Positions 23,371 to 34,860 of a DNA stretch of 64,000 nt are shown in pieces (position 1 is the first letter of the stretch; every line of letters begins with the position of its first letter). The position numbers and the translations under genes are program-made. The notes under the pieces are model-generated. The model searched no databases and was not told the origin of the DNA. It was given only the letters and a program-made list of their open reading frames with translations. Location: the NCBI RefSeq assembly GCF_000004195.4, contig NC_030681.2:25684482-25748481 (forward strand). Direction: 5' to 3'. The stretch is from Xenopus tropicalis (lineage: Eukaryota > Chordata > Amphibia > Anura > Pipidae).

Positions 23371-23840
23371 TTCACCTTTCAGTTAACTTTTAGTTAGTCA
23401 TAGAATGGCCAGTTCTAAGCAATGTTTCAATTGGTCTTTGTTGTTTATTTGTTATCATTTTGAAATTATTTGCCCTCTTGTTCTGACTCATTACAACTTT
23501 CAAAGGGGGGGGGGGTCACTGCCCCCAGCAGCCAAACAATTATTGCACTATAAGGTTATCATTTTATCGTCATTGTTACTTTTTATGACTTTTCTTTTTG
23601 TTCAGAACCTCTTCTATAAATATATCAGTCTCTCATTCAAACCAATGCTTTGTCGCTAAGGTAATTTGGACCCTAGCAATCAGATAGGTGCTGAAACTGG
23701 AGAGCTGCTGAGCAAAAAGTAAAATAATTACAAAACCACAAATAATAAAACATGAAGACCAATTGCAAAATGTCTCAGAATATCACTCTCTACATCATAC
23801 TAAAAGTCACTAAAACTCAAAGGTGAACAACCCCTTTAAA
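23371..23840. mobile_element. TTAA-type dispersed element, near full length
   Basis: It starts near ttcacctttcagttaac and ends with aaaggtgaacaacccctttaa, its inverted terminus. The middle carries the 'ttgccctcttgttctgactc' and 'ctaaggtaatttggaccctagcaa' blocks. The terminal TTAA is shared with the next element. Confidence 0.7.
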
Positions 23841-24257
23841 GGGAAACGAAAGTCAAAGTCACTTGGGGGTGCCAAAATGTTAGGCACCCCCAAGTGACTT
23901 TAACCGCTTACCTCGTACCCCGGGCTGGTGCCCCTGTTAGGAGAAAACAGCACCAGCCCGGGGCACCTGGAGCGCAGCGCTTCCGTCTTCCTCGCTTCCT
24001 TTTCCTGAGTGCCAGCGGTGGGCGCATGCGCAGTAGAGTGAAAAGCCGACTTTAACATTTAAGTTCGGCTTTTCACTCTACTGCGCATGCGCGCGCAGCG
24101 AATCAGCAGCAAGGAAGCGCCGGCAGCTACCCCGGGCTGGTGCTGTTCCTTCCTCACAGGGGCACCAGCCCGGGGTAAAAGGTAGGCGGTCAAAGTCACT
24201 TGGGGGTGCCTAACATTTTGGCACCCCCAAGTGACTTTGACTTTATTTTTCCTTTAA
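23836..24257. mobile_element. Large palindromic MITE, copy 1
   Basis: The two halves are inverted copies over more than 100 bp per arm. Each arm itself contains a smaller palindrome (aagtcacttgggggtgcc mirrored by ggcacccccaagtgactt), so the element folds as a hairpin with side hairpins. It is flanked by TTAA and abuts the preceding element at a shared TTAA. A second copy is at 51563-51976. Confidence 0.85.
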
Positions 24258-26199
24258 TGGAATGTGTGGATATGGGTGGAAATTGGAGTAGAACAGATGC
24301 CAGCACAGAATATTCAGGAACAAGAATATATAATCTGACTGGTACATCACACAGTGAATCTCTGGGTATACATGTATTGGATACAAACTTTTTTTGCTGT
24401 GCTTACACCTTAAGATCTGCTCATTTAGTGAGTTCGCTATACGAGCAGAACTTAACTTGAGGATGATATGCATAAGGATGATATGCACACGTGCCATTGC
24501 CAGCAATTTCAACTACAGATTAGAAAAGCAAATATCTTATTGGTGGCTATGGGTAAAGGTGGCCATACATGGTATGAGATTTGCTCGTTGGGTGAGGTTG
24601 ACTAGGGTGGGTAATATTGTGCTAATGTGATTGTTTGGCCTGTGTGAGATATACTGGTCACCAGCTCAAATCTACTGGAAGATCACAATGTTCCATTTAG
24701 AAACCCTAAGATAGGATAATCACTATAGAAATCTGGAGAATGGCTCGACTAGTGGTCATGAATAAAAGGGTAACTTTGGCGAGTCTGAGCTTAGAAGAAA
24801 CCTGAATGAAGTCCTAGCATGAAACATGGATAGTAAATAGAATAAAACTGGATTATATTAAAGGGGGGACAGTAAGTTCATAGTGGGGGGTAAACATACT
24901 TTTTCTTCCTATGTGGCCTAAACTCAAATGAAGCTGTTGATTTAACTGTTTATGAGGACTGGTTCTGGAATGTAAGTAAAATGGTAGTTTGTATTACAGG
25001 TATAAATTCAAAAACATAAACTAGGAATGCTCTGTGCACTACCCTTGTTGTGAAGAGGGGGCTACTGAACCAAAGATTTGTCCAGTTGTTATAAAAAGGT
25101 GGCAGGACAAACTCTTCCAGGTTTAATGCAGACGGAGCAAGAAGTTGAAGAACCGAAGTGGTGATAAAGAGTAGTGGGTGCTAAAGATTATCTAACTGAA
25201 CTTAGGTTATTAAAATATCTGTATTTTCAGTTAGATAATCTTTGATTATCACAGCAGAAACGACATGATAAATGAGTATTAGTATCTGTCATAATAGATG
25301 TGAAATCAGAGGCAAACTCAAGAATAACACTTTGGACTTTTCTCTACTGAATGCTGAAGAGTTAAAGCAATTAAATTCAGCTGAACAATTTCTCTCGCTG
25401 CCTCAAATCCTACTTGATAAAGAGGCATAAAATGACATGCTAATGGCTCAGACATCTATCTCATGTGCCCAAGAAGAACAGAATTGTGTGCATGTGTGTA
25501 AATAATTGCACAATCTGTCAGACCTCAAGGCTGTGTTATATCTGGCATAAGCAGAGAAGAAATTATATTCATATTTACTTTGTTCTCTTGATAAAATGGT
25601 GAAACTGATATTATGAGTTAAGTTTAAAGAGACGTCTGTGCAGAAATATTATTATTTTAATAATTGTGCTGTGATACAACGCTAAAGTTGGTCACACGTG
25701 TGAAGTAAGGTCGTTCGAACCAAAGGTTTTACTGCAGGATTCTCTCATGCAGAATTACACACAAGATTTTCCCCAAGGTCACCTTCCCCAATAATATACT
25801 GTATGTCTCCCTAAATAGTAACAGGTATAGGAAGATTCTCTTTAAAAAAAAAAAAGTTGTTTATACAACAACACTCTTAATTTGGACTACAAAGTACAAG
25901 TCTAAGACTTCTAAAACATGAATTCTCCCATTGCCCTGATCCAAGAGAGTGAAAAAAACTCTAACCTCATACACATTTATTGCCTAAATGAATGGGAGAG
26001 TATTAGTATACAAACTAACAACAACAGCCCCACAGAGCTTTTGGCTGCTAGGGTCAGTGACCCCCATTTGACAGTAGAAAGTAAAAGATGAGGTGAACAA
26101 CCTCATATAACCTCGTATAAAAACTAGCAAAAAAGGTACTAAACAGTTCCAAATCCAATATTTCTGCAAACCATCTTGTATCCAGGTATATCACAACTG

Positions 26200-26686
26200 T
26201 TCAAGGAGAAGGAAAGGTAAAAGCTAAGTAAGCTTTATCAGAAAGTTCTATGTAAATACAGCCATAAGCACTTACAGAAATGCTGCACTGACTCCTCTAA
26301 AGAAACACAGGATTGTTTGTCTCTTTTTTTGTAAACATGATGTTCCAGTGTCTGACTTCCTCTCCCAAAAACATCCTTAATTCCCATGGCCAGAGTCTGC
26401 GCAGTTCTCTTCTCTCTCCCCTCTCCTGCTCTCCCTCCCACGAGTATGCTAAGAACTCCCTCCCCCCTCCCTTCGGAATGTGTGATCTCAGCTATAACTG
26501 CTAGAACTGCAGGCAGGAAGCTACTTAAATGGCAGCTACTATCTTAAGCAAACAGAGAAAGCTTCTAAAGCGGTTTACTCAGGTATGGTAATGGTTTGTG
26601 CAGAATAAATATATTGTTCTAGGTGGCACTAATGTGGCAAATCTATTGGCAATAAAATGCCAAAATGACTTTCCTTCTCCTTTAAG
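26200..26686. mobile_element. MITE with 'aaggagaaggaaaggtaaaa' ends
   Basis: Left 'tcaaggagaaggaaaggtaa' is inverted at the right as 'gactttccttctcctttaa'. Internal 'aagctttatcagaaagttc' and 'cagccataagcacttacag' are family landmarks I recall from Xenopus. A partial copy enters the window at 63930. Confidence 0.7.
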
Positions 26687-27432
26687 GTGGGTTCTACTGC
26701 ATCCTGCTTTAACAAACAGTGTGGGGTTGACATTAATAAAAACATAGTCACAAGAATAGCAGTTTAACCTCTGTGCCAGCCCAGCACGGATACAAGAGAC
26801 CACTTCACTTGCTATGACAGGCTGCTGTCGTTGACAAGTAAAATATGACTGCACATAAAAGAATCCCATTCACACAACCAAAAAAAGAGACTTAAGCTAC
26901 TGATTTTCTTTATATAAAGATATGCAGAGCTCTAAAAACTCTACAAAGCCATGCATTGCATATCCTGGCTGTGTTTGCACTCCTCCTATTACCCAGTCAA
27001 GCTGGAGAGAGTTTTGAAGCATCAGTCACAGGCACCACCAGGAGCCCAAGCCCAATGCCAGATATGTGCCACCTGAGTATTAACACTGAACAAAGTTGAC
27101 AGAAAGAGGATGAATCCTCTGTGCATAATCAGAAGCCAGTGGTGCTGATGTGCCTTCTGACCTGTCATTCTGCAACCCCGCTGAGATGGCTCGCAGCCAA
27201 ATCCCACTGAAATCGCGGACAATAGCATTAAAATAATACACAAACCACATTTTGCATTTTGTGTGATGAATTGTAAAGCTTTAATCATACCTTACTTTAC
27301 CCACCATACAGTATTGCAACAAACTCTTGGATTAGCTGTTGGTTAGTTCATTTATTAGCTGTTTAATTTGATCTAAATATTAGGATGAATATATTATGGA
27401 ATTAGAAACTCAACATATAACACCACAGTTAT

Positions 27433-27862
27433 GGGCTTATTTATCAATTTTCAAATCTGTAAATTAGAGAGAGTTTTTTTCTAATTTGAATAAACTAAAA
27501 AAAACTTGAATGCTTGCTCATTTATTAATATGAAAAACTCCTTGGAATAAAAAAAAAAGCTCTAATACCTCAAATTTACAGTACATGTTTACAAACTCAA
27601 AAAAAACTGGAAAAACTCTAAATTCTCGAATTGCAAATATGACTTAGGACAACTTAGGACAAATATGACTTAGGACAATATGCCTAGGACAACTCCCATT
27701 GACTTCTCCATAAACTTGCAAGCTTTTAGATGCCAGTTTGACATTTAAGTTTTTGGGCTTCTTGCAGTTAATATCGGACATACGAGTTTTTGAACCGTAA
27801 TTCTAATTTTTGGAGTTTTAGCACAATAAAAAAATTGAATTTGAATGTTGATAAATCATCCC
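27433..27862. mobile_element. MITE with 'gggcttatttatca' ends
   Basis: Left gggcttatttatcaattttc and right gaatgttgataaatcatccc are imperfect inverted copies. The interior is AT-rich, with a local direct repeat of 'aaatatgacttaggacaa' near 27633-27680. Confidence 0.6.
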
Positions 27863-27903
27863 TTAATGTTTGTGAACATTATGTTGTTCATTGATAATAA
27901 TGG

Positions 27904-27917
27904 ACAGCAGATGGCGC
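27904..27917 (+). promoter_or_regulatory. CTCF core-like motif, one mismatch
   Basis: ACAGCAGATGGCGC fits CCASYAGRKGGCRS except at the first base. It points away from the two minus-strand motifs near HAO1. Confidence 0.25.
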
Positions 27918-28926
27918 AACACACATTTCTACTGCAATTCAAGAATGCACAATGCAAGAAAATTGGGAAACAAATAAAAATCAAGTAAATGATGTAGCAT
28001 AACATCAGTGATCATCTACACAGCACCCCATGCAGTAACTGCCCAATTCCTCTCTAGGGCTCTGCACCCTAATGAATGGCAAACAAAATTTGCCGAAAAA
28101 AAACAGTGTAAAAAGCTGTGCAAATTAAATCCCGAATTTCGCCATATGAATGCCAGGTTTTACACCTTTAATTTACATAAGTTTCGGGGGAAGCAAAACC
28201 ACATACAAAAATTTTTTTTTACACTGTGAAGCTTGGCATAATAAATAGGGCCCCTACTGTATATAGAGCAAAAACCAGTATTACATACAAAGGGTAATAT
28301 CATTATAATAAAAAGGAATGTTATATTTATGCCCCAGACTTATAGTGGTTCTTGAAAGTTTGTAAACCCTTTAACATTTTCTATATTTTTATATGAATAT
28401 GACCTAAAATATCATCTGATTTTCAAACAAGACCTAAAAGTAGTTGAAGAAAACCTAGTTAAAGAAATGAAACAAAAATGATTATATTGGTCATGTATTT
28501 ATTGAAGAAAAATTATCCAATAACATATCTGTGTGTGGCAAAAGTAAGTGAATCCTTAGGATTATCATACAGTATAATTTGAAGGTCAAATCGGAGTCTG
28601 GTGTTTTCAGTCAAGGGGATGACAATCAGGTGTCAGTGAGAGACCCTGTTTTATTTAAAGAACAGAAATCCAGCCTGATGACACATACAACACATTTGTG
28701 GATGTGTATCATGGTTTGAAAAAAGGAGGTGTCTGAAGATCATTTGGACAAACCAAAATGATACTCGAAGAATGTTTTATGAACGGATGAAGCCAAAATA
28801 GAACTTTTTGGCTTAAATCAGGAGCGATACATTTGTAGAAAGAAAAACACTGCATTTCAGCATAAGAACCTTATCCCATCTGTGAAATATGGTGGTGGGA
28901 GTGTTCTGGTTTGGGCCTGTTTTACT

Positions 28927-29545
28927 GGGAGAGAGGAGGCGTGGCTAGGCTTGGAGCCAAAAATCAGGGTCGGGACCAGCAGTTTATAAAGGGAGCCCCG
29001 GTTGTTTTGCCAGTTTTGGGAAGAGAAATCCAGAGTGAATAGCCAGTGCCAATTGTTGTGTGCGCAGAGAGAAGTGTGCTGGGCTGCTGGTGATTACAAA
29101 GTCCTCTGTGGAATCTCTGTGTGTCCCCTGGTGAGGACAGGTATTGCTCGCTTGCCTGCTACATGGGAACAGCCACCTTTCCAAAGGGGAAGGTACTCTG
29201 GTGCAGGTAGCTGTACCTGGGGGGACTTGAGATCTCTTGGGGAAGGGTTGGAAAAGGGTTGAGGTCTATCCAGATCAAAGTTGGGACTGGGCACCTAAAG
29301 ACACTGTGCCAAGAGTGGATAGACTGCAAGGGTTCCTCAGGACAGGATAACCAATTATCCATAAAGTTGTGTTTATACTATTTCAACGGTTATATAAAGT
29401 TATCCTTACTGAAAAATGTGTGCTAATTATTTTTCCTAGTGTTTTTCACATTGCAAAGAGAACAAATAAATCTCCTGTTTAAGCAAGTATACAGCCCAAA
29501 GAAGTGAGTGTGCAAAGAAAGTGTTACATATAGCAGGAAACTCTA
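28927..29545. mobile_element. Insertion in the Tc1 remnant, LTR-like
   Basis: This unrelated block of about 610 bp interrupts the Tc1 coding remnant. It begins tgggagagaggaggcgtgg, has TATAAAGGGAG at about 28986 and AATAAATCTCC at about 29464, and ends near gtgttaca. TG...CA ends with TATA and polyadenylation-like boxes suggest a solo LTR, but no clear target duplication is visible. Confidence 0.35.
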
Positions 29546-29666
29546 AAGGAAAATGTTGCGACATCTGTCCATGAACTAAACCTCAACAGGCAGTGGGTCC
29601 TAAACACACAAGTCGTTCTACCAAAGAATGGTTAAAGAAGAATAAAGGCAATGTTCTGAAATGGCA

Positions 29667-30241
29667 ACAAAAAGCAAATGGCACTCAGAGCTGCAAAAAA
29701 AGGGACAAGCCCTTTAAAAAACTTTATTGCGGAGGTGCAACGTTTCGGGGTAAAGTGACCCCTTTTTCAAGCATACAGATCAGTGAAAGCATCAAAGATT
29801 TATACAGATTCATTAGCAAACACTCAAAGTTGATTGGAAGGTAGCATAAATACTGTACTTTATCAGACACACCTGTGTAGTATTTACAAAGTAACTAAAA
29901 TATCTGAAACATAGTGCAATGATTACATCAAGAAATACATTATGTGTTAAATATACAAGTATTCTACCTTCCAATCAACTTTGAGTGTTTGCTAATGAAT
30001 CTGTATAAATCTTTGATGCTTTCACTAATCTGTATGCTTGAAAAAGGGGTCACTTTACCCCGAAATGTTGCACCTCCGCAATAAAGTTTTTTAAAGGGCT
30101 TGTCCCTTTTTTTGCAGCTTTTTTGCTTTTTGTTGCTACTTAGGTTTTTGGGAGGGTGCCGATCCCTCCAAGCAGTGTGCACCAGGCGTTTGAATATTTT
30201 GGAGAGCCAAAGGGTGTGCGGCACAGGTCTCTGTTTTGCAT
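29667..30241. mobile_element. Insertion with long inverted arms, Penelope-like (tentative)
   Basis: The Tc1 sequence aatgttctgaaatggc occurs on both sides (29651-29666 and 30242-30257), a 16-bp target duplication typical of target-primed retrotransposition. Inside, about 145 bp at 29697-29843 is repeated in inverted orientation at 29966-30112 with very few mismatches. The 'caacgtttcggggtaaagtg' motif resembles termini of Penelope-like elements. Confidence 0.45.
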
Positions 30242-31198
30242 AATGTTCTGAAATGGCCAAGTCAAACTCCTGACCTTAATCCAACTGAAATGTTGTGAAA
30301 AGATCTAAAGTGAGCGGTTTGTGTGAGGAAATCCACCAACATCCAAGAGCTGAAGCTGTTCTGTATGTAGGAATGGGTTAAAATTCCTTCAAGTCGATGT
30401 GCAGGACTGATTGAGAGATACCGGAAACGTTTAATTGCAGTTATTGCTGCACAAGGGGGGGATCACAAGAAAAATTGAGCGCACGATTCACTTACATTTG
30501 CCACACGCAGACTGGATCATTTTCTTCAATACATGACCACCAAATATAATATTTTTTGTTGCATTTGTTTACCTAGGTTTTCTTCAGCTACTTTTAGGAC
30601 TTGTTTGAAAAACAGATGATGTTTTAGGTCACATTTATATAAAATCTTAATGGGTTCGCAAACTTTCAAGCACTGCTTGTTGAGGTTTAGTTCATGGACA
30701 GATGTCACCCTCTGTGTCTTCCAGCTACTTACCCATATGTCTATACAGAGTTCTGTTTGCCCCTACTACTTATATACTGTAATTCAGTGTTTCCTCTTGA
30801 GAACCTCTTAGCATCCAACTCAGTGTGGCTAACTCTATTTACACCATTTCCAGTCTCATTTACTATACAACAAAAGTCCAAAAGACCAACTGCACAAGTA
30901 TAGGTGGTCAGTGGAGTTTGTCCCTGCAAAGCTTCTCTGCATTTTGCAATTTGCTTCATACGCAAGTTACTTAAGTTCTAGGGAAGTTACGTAAATTGTG
31001 TAAGTTTCTGTGTAACTTTATGTGTAACTTACACAGTTAGCGTAACTTCTGCAACGTGACCACAACTGTACCCCTTCTCTCCCTGATGGCAGCCCTGGTC
31101 AAGTGTATTGCTAGTGTAATTACCAGTGGCAATTACTGTGTAGCTAAAAGATAATACCATTCCAGAGCTGGTGGATCCACACTGTCTTTGCTAATTAG

Positions 31199-31272
31199 CC
31201 TGTTTTGTCAGATTCTGCAGGAACATAATGAAGCTGGGTGTAACATGTTACTGCAGAATCTGACAAAACAGG
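31199..31272. repeat. Perfect 22-bp inverted repeat (hairpin)
   Basis: The arms 31199-31220 and 31251-31272 are perfectly complementary around a 30-nt spacer, and pairing continues imperfectly outside. It could be a tiny MITE or a hairpin RNA. Nothing decides which. Confidence 0.85.
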
Positions 31273-31739
31273 TTTATTAGCTAATAGACTCAGACAAGTT
31301 ATAAATGTAACTCTGATTATAATTTCTATTTTCTTCATTAGGTAGTACTTGGTGCCAATAATGGAGTATCTGAGGAGCAAACATACTCAAGCACTTCTCT
31401 GTAGGAGAAAAATATTATGGTGGAAGGTGGAGGAAGAAAAGGTGATCTGAGTGATTTACTATTCAGCACCATGGACACTGCAGTCATGGATGGAGAGCTA
31501 CAGTGTGCCTCTAACTCTGAACTATCCTGTTCTGCTTTGCACTACATGGTGAAGCGGAGTAGGCTGACACTTTATAAATGCATGTTAGCAATATTAACAA
31601 TAATATTGCTATGAGTTCCAGATACAAACATAGCAAGCTCTGCAAGGTTTCGTTATTTTTATTAAGTTATCCCATCAACAAAATGATATTCTCTTAATTT
31701 TTACTGACATATTCTCTGCAGTGAGGTAGTGTCACTTAC

Positions 31740-31785
31740 CCGCATCCATCCTGACAGCTGAAAAAGACTTGCCATCCCAGACATC
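31740..31785 (-). CDS. TMX4: TMX4 exon 5
   Basis: The acceptor AG is at 31787-31786 and the donor GTAAGT begins at 31739. This 46-bp exon completes Leu164 and encodes residues 165-179, MSGMASLFQLSGWMR. It is the end of the thioredoxin fold leading to the membrane linker, and corresponds to the conserved 'GMAxLFxxSG' region of TMX proteins. It is too short to show in ORF scans. It is supported by exact phase fit (2 in, 0 out), consensus splice sites and family similarity. Confidence 0.9.
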
Positions 31786-32932
31786 CTAAAAATAACGCAG
31801 ACTAATGTTAAAGAGATGCGCGCAGCACAGCACATGCAATCAATATTCACATAATAACAGACATGCAGCAACAGCAGGCCATCTGTTCTTGCATAAGATG
31901 TTTTGACGGATCAAATTCGACTTTAACACTGTAATTTGTTCACATGTGCATCTTAAAATTAATCAAAAGCCCAGCCTTATCAGAAATAACCATATTAGTT
32001 AGTGTCCCCTGTAACAGGGTTTCTCAGCCATATTTTTTTTATCTATTAACTGCATTCTTGCGCATGCTTACAAATCATAATTACTGAAATCACTGTTAGC
32101 TTAAAAAGTGTTTACAATCATAGTTTCTTCAAGGAAAATGTTATACTTATTGCTTTAGCAGTAGCCAAAAATACAGGGAGGAAGGGATCCACGAAACAGT
32201 CTTAAAATTAAGGCTGGCCCTGCAACTTAATAAACACTACCTAAAAGCACAGATTCTTAAATATGACCTTAAGCCTTACAAACGCATTTTCTGGGTATCC
32301 ACACAGGAGCAAAAGGGGTCTGTTAGAATTACTCCTGAATTTACTGAACTACCTGTGGTTCTGGCAGGGTACCTAGGAAACACATGAAGGCTCAGAACAG
32401 TTGTGAGTTCCTACTCCCCATTTATTTGAGGGGCAAGGTGCAAGATACAAAGTGCATGAAACTGACATATTTTCTGCCCAAAGTGCATCTGTCATAAGTG
32501 CAATTCTTTGCAATCCTGGAAAGGAGCAGGAAGTGTTTGTCTTTATGTGCCTGCAAGCACAGGAGAGCGGCATAAGATAAAGAGATGGGTGTCCCCTGGC
32601 ATGCACTTCCTTGCACATCATTCATGATGCACAAAGGAAAAACCCCCGGAAACTCGGTGCAGCCATTAAGTAAAAGACTTCCTTGTGTGTTCATTCCTTT
32701 ATTTAAATCAAGCATCAGGGTCTACCACATCAAAAGATATACTGTACACCATGATCTACTCTTTGACTACTGCTGCTGTATGTATATCTATTTATTTCAG
32801 TATCGAAAGGTTGATCTGGTCTCTACTACCTGTAACAGAGTAACAGTGCACTGCCACAGCATTATTATATTTTACTTATTTATACAAACTTTATTTTGCA
32901 GAGCCATGCAAAAAAAAAAAAAAGTTTCTTAC
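31786..32932 (-). other. TMX4: TMX4 intron 4
   Basis: No exon, RNA gene or complete mobile element recognised; AT-rich throughout. Confidence 0.7.
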
Positions 32933-33061
32933 AGAATGGATGATGGGGATCTCCACCCAGCCACTGGCTCAATAACCTCCCACTTCTTTTCTGAGATGAA
33001 GGTCTGAAGGTCTTCCACCATTCTTGAGCCATGATATCTACGAAATACTCCATCCTTGGCG
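32933..33061 (-). CDS. TMX4: TMX4 exon 4
   Basis: The acceptor AG is at 33063-33062 and the donor GTAAGA begins at 32932. The exon completes His121 and encodes residues 122-163, ending with two bases of Leu164. It covers AKDGVFRRYHGSRMVEDLQT and the following FISEKKWEVIEPVAGWRSP. These are the last strands and helix of the thioredoxin domain, with the G-x-F-R-R-Y-x-G motif typical of TMX1/TMX4. The frame is open, with no odd codons. Confidence 0.95.
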
Positions 33062-33763
33062 CTACAGAGCAAAATTGGGAGACAACGACCATATGTTAGC
33101 TGGTAAAAACAGGCACCTCACTTTTTGGTATATTTCCTTAAACCCTCTTTCACAAAATTAAAAAAATGTAAATCTCATATTGGCGTTTGTTGGCTAATCA
33201 TTTACACAAAAGCACAGGTTAATCAATCAGTAGTCAGAGGATATCTGCTATCATTACGTATTGTTTGAAACAGCTATGGTTCCTTTTTTTTTTTTTTTTA
33301 CTGGATATTTACCAGGAGTGACATAAACCTAAGCCTAAAAGTGGATTATTAAGTAGCAGATAAAACTTAGTGTTTTAGGTTACACTTCAGGTGCGTTTGC
33401 CAACAACACAGTTTTACCAGGCAGCAATAGAACAGCACCTTCAGTTCTAATCTGTACCACAGAAAAAAGCATGTTGTTGGGTTGTGGTGAAACAATGAAA
33501 GGTTACCATCCAGGTGCAGACTTTGCCCAATATTAATAAATAAGGTTGACTTTTACATAAATCGCCCCTGAGAAATGAAATATCCTTTCTTGTATTCATA
33601 GAACTGAGCAGGGAAGCATCAAAAGATGGTTCCTGCATCAGCAAATTAGAGTTTACAGTGGACATATACTTACCCCTATAATTTAATGAAAACATAATTT
33701 TAAAACTGAAAGAAGTTACAAACTGCCAGACAAATTCTCCTGCAGGAGAAAGCAGTGACTTAC
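33062..33763 (-). other. TMX4: TMX4 intron 3
   Basis: Short intron between donor GTAAGT (33763) and the exon 4 acceptor. No repeat or motif worth naming was seen. Confidence 0.7.
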
Positions 33764-33809
33764 TGAAATATTGTTGGAAGCGTTGTAACAAAAAAACGTC
33801 CACTCAGGC
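33764..33809 (-). CDS. TMX4: TMX4 exon 3, cis-proline exon
   Basis: The acceptor AG is at 33811-33810, after a long T tract, and the donor GTAAGT begins at 33763. This 46-bp exon completes Gly106 and encodes residues 107-120, LSGRFFVTTLPTIF, then two bases of His121. The T-L-P-T turn carries the cis-proline (Pro117) that packs against the CxxC site in thioredoxin folds. It was missing from long-ORF evidence and is supported by phase (1 in, 2 out), strong splice sites and the family motif. Confidence 0.93.
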
Positions 33810-33889
33810 CTAGGGGAAAAAAAAAAACATAGTCACACAAATTTGCTTCAACCATTCACATGACAACAGTGGGGATCATATAATTGGAA

Positions 33890-34860
33890 AGGATGTTTTA
33901 CTGTGAGAGCTGTGAAGTTGTGGAATTCCCTCCCTGAATCGTACTGGCTGATACATTATATAGCTTTAAGAAGGAGTTGGATGGATTTTTAGCAAGTGAG
34001 GGAATACAGGGTTATGGGAGACAGCTCTTAGTACAAGTGAGGGAATACAGGGGTAGGGGGGATAGCTCTCAGTACAAGTGAGGGAATACAGGGTTATGGG
34101 AGATAGCTCTCAGTACAAGTGAGGGAATACAGGGGTAGGGGAGATAGCTCTCAGTACAAGTGAGGGAATACAGGGGTAGGGGAGATAGCTCTCAGTACAA
34201 GTGAGGGAATACAGGGTTATGGGAGATAGCTCTCAGTACAAGTGAGGGAATACAGGGGTATGGGAGATAGCTCTCAGTACATGTAAGGGAATACAGGGGT
34301 AGGGGAGATAGCTCTCAGTACAAGTGAGGGAATACAGGGTTATGGGAGATAGCTCTCAGTACAAGTGAGGGAATACAGGGGTAGGGGAGATAGCTCTCAG
34401 TACAAGTGAGGGAATACAGGGGTAGGGGAGATAGCTCTCAGTACAAGTGAGGGAATACAGGGGTAGGGGAGATAGTTCTCAGTACAAGTGAGGGAATACA
34501 GGGGTAGGGGAGATAGCTCTCAGTACAAGTGAGGGAATACAGGGGTAGGGGAGATAGCTCTCAGTACAAGTGAGGGAATACAGGGTTATGGGAGATAGCT
34601 CTCAGTACAAGTGAGGGAATACAGGGTTATGGGAGATAGCTCTTAGTACAAGTTGATCCAGGGACTGGTCCGATTGCCATCTTGGAGTCAGGAAGGAATT
34701 TTTTCCCCTCTACGGCAAATTAGAGAGGCTTCAGAAGGGTTTTTTTTGCTTTCCTCTGGATCAACTAGTAGTTAGGCAGGTTATATATAAGTATTATGGT
34801 TGAACTTGATGGACGCATGTCTTTTTTTCAACCTAACTTACTATGTTACTATGTAACAGG
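33890..34860. mobile_element. Dispersed frog repeat expanded by an internal minisatellite
   Basis: The left part (ggaattccctccctgaatcg, ttaagaaggagttggatgg) and right part (gttgatccagggactggtc to ttcaacctaacttactatg) belong to one common Xenopus repeat that I recall as contiguous. Sixteen copies of a 41-bp unit lie between them. The class of the parent repeat is not certain; the 'gaacttgatggacgcatgtc' end is typical of a retroposon. Confidence 0.6.
33996..34651. repeat. 41-bp minisatellite, 16 copies
   Basis: The unit starts gtgagggaatacagggg and ends gatagctctcagtacaa. Two main variants alternate, one with 'ggtaggggag' and one with 'gttatgggag' in the middle. Copies are nearly identical, so the expansion is recent. 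Confidence 0.95.

Larger units (their letters stand above)
28349..30680 (+). mobile_element. Decayed Tc1-like transposon carrying two nested insertions
   Basis: The left inverted repeat (gtggttcttgaaagtttgta and following) and the right one (ending gcaaactttcaagcactgc) are diverged copies of about 110 bp. Between them are Tc1 transposase remnants, such as the 'aaatatggtggtgggagtgt' segment (Tc1 'YGGGS' region) and 'cctgaccttaatccaactgaaatg' ([12 protein letters not shown]). Stops and indels are frequent, so it is inactive. Insertions at about 28927-29545 and 29667-30241 split it. Confidence 0.75.
19725..31739 (-). other. TMX4: TMX4 intron 5, 12 kb
   Basis: Rich in transposons, listed separately: 19983-20348, 22534-22855, 23371-24257, 24554-24700 (a 'ggtggccataca' start, incomplete), 26200-26686, 27433-27862 and 28349-30680. 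It also has a TC/TA microsatellite and a perfect hairpin at 31199-31272. The stretches 20350-22400 and 24800-26190 show nothing else I can name, apart from a partial 'tttggctgctagggtcagtgac' block near 26040 belonging to the TTAA-type family. Confidence 0.7.

Noticed and set aside
29593..30260. Two ORFs on opposite strands ending in the same peptide
   Set aside because: The shared 50-residue end comes from the 145-bp inverted arms of the inserted element, not from a duplicated gene.
33996..34651. CRISPR-like array
   Set aside because: The 41-bp units follow each other directly without unique spacers, and the genome is vertebrate. It is a minisatellite.
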